Assembly: GCF_007747655.1 (NCBI RefSeq)
Contig: NZ_CP036274.1
Coordinates: 2,852,001 to 2,916,000 of the forward strand
Source: Anatilimnocola aggregata
GTDB lineage: Bacteria > Planctomycetota > Planctomycetia > Pirellulales > Pirellulaceae
Reading direction: 5' to 3'
DNA length: 64,000 nt
In this document: positions 63,416 through 64,000 of the stretch, piece after piece
Position numbering within the stretch: the stretch's first letter is position 1
How the letters are laid out: every line of letters begins with the position of its first letter
Made by a program: the position numbers and the translations under genes
The notes under the pieces: model-generated
What the model saw: only the letters and a program-made list of their open reading frames with translations
What the model was told of the DNA's origin: nothing
Database searches by the model: none

Positions 63416-64000
63416 TCTTACTGGAATACTCCCGCACCCTGATTTAGACTGAGACCCTCATCCACCCCGGCGCCACACTTTTCAACCGCCACGCGCTGCA
63501 CTATTCGACCGTCGTTTACAGCGACTGAGTGAACATCGGATCCGGTAATCGCACCGTTGGGTCAATTGGGTGATCGTGTACCTATGCAGAGCTGCCAGCG
63601 AGTATGTGGTCGCCGGGGTCGGCACGAGTTCAGATCCTTGCCGAATTGTTTGCCGGCGTGCCCACTCGAACAAGATCACAATTGGCTTCTGTCGAATTCG
63701 TCATCAGCACGCAGAATCATCGGCAACATGTCGATTTCGATAGGTGGCCCGCCAGCGTGACTGAATTTGGTCGCGATCTGCCTAAACGGCGCCCCGGAAG
63801 CTCAAGCGATCAGCACTTCCATCCCATTAAACCAGGCCGCTGCAAGATTCTTTTTGGATTCCGTGGCGGCGTTCACGGCTGGCCTGCGAGCTAACTAAAA
63901 AGGGCTGTCGAATACAACCCCCAGCTTGACCGAATGGAAAGTCACGGCCGGCATTTGGGCCGCAGGCCTGATGTTGTGAACTGTGTCTCTCAAAGTCGCC
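63416..64000. other. Right-end stretch without a supportable gene
   Basis: Short open frames at 63557-63760 and 63604-63894 have no recognisable domain or signal peptide. The sequence GGGCTGTCGAATACAACC around 63903 could belong to another insertion-element end, but one copy does not support this. I see no promoter or RNA gene. Confidence 0.45.

Noticed and set aside
1-64000. CRISPR array, rRNA or tandem-repeat array
   Set aside because: No regularly spaced direct repeats and no rRNA-like conserved stretches were seen on reading both strands by eye.

Overview
The window looks like a chromosome segment from a planctomycete (Planctomycetota, probably a Pirellulales-type lineage). The strongest evidence is the density of families typical of that phylum: six proteins with DUF1549/DUF1553 modules and c-type heme motifs, seven Tat-exported DUF1501 proteins, two PPC-domain (pre-peptidase C-terminal) proteins, and many secreted hydrolases. 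I see no rRNA, tRNA or CRISPR array.

Layout. Positions 1-655 hold an unrecognised gene fragment running off the left edge and the remnant of an IS1182-like transposase that separates it from the rest. Positions 652-11310 are minus-strand: two blocks, each a DUF1549/DUF1553 gene followed by a DUF1501 gene, with an M23 peptidase/PKD protein, an SGNH hydrolase and a WD40 protein. From 11448 to 41577, 18 genes run on the plus strand: an SGNH hydrolase, four more DUF1549-DUF1553/DUF1501 pairs (two with a PPC-domain partner), an unpaired DUF1501, a C45-type acyltransferase, an M14-like peptidase, a PhoD-type phosphatase, an alpha/beta hydrolase, a PLP-dependent dehydratase-like enzyme and a ceramidase-like protein. 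Positions 41590-43180 are a decayed stretch with an alcohol dehydrogenase pseudogene (in-frame TAG, 3' half missing) and an orphan small ORF. A second ceramidase-like gene and an S9 peptidase follow on the minus strand. After about 1.1 kb without a convincing gene comes phosphoenolpyruvate synthase (47971-50376).

The most coherent functional unit is 50538-62653, a tightly packed 13-gene plus-strand operon for a cytoplasmic group 3b-like [NiFe] hydrogenase. Its order is: cyclic-nucleotide-binding-domain protein, Fe-S beta subunit, flavin/[2Fe-2S] gamma subunit, small subunit, CoA-transferase, large subunit, maturation endopeptidase, hypA, hypB, hypF, hypC, hypD, hypE. Nearly all junctions overlap by 1-8 nt. 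The CoA-transferase sits between the small and large subunit genes with a 4-nt overlap on both sides. This is the most unusual observation in the window: it suggests that H2/NAD(P)H turnover is coupled to acyl-CoA/acid exchange, perhaps with the upstream PEP synthase drawing carbon toward gluconeogenesis. That link is inference.

The right end (62729-64000) holds an N-terminally truncated IS21-type IstB ATPase with a damaged Walker A motif, followed by a perfect 28-bp palindrome. Together with the left-end transposase remnant and the central pseudogene stretch, this suggests the region was assembled by repeated insertion. Nothing was computed here: family calls rest on reading motifs, and start codons were chosen from visible Shine-Dalgarno-like sequence, signal peptides and gene overlaps.
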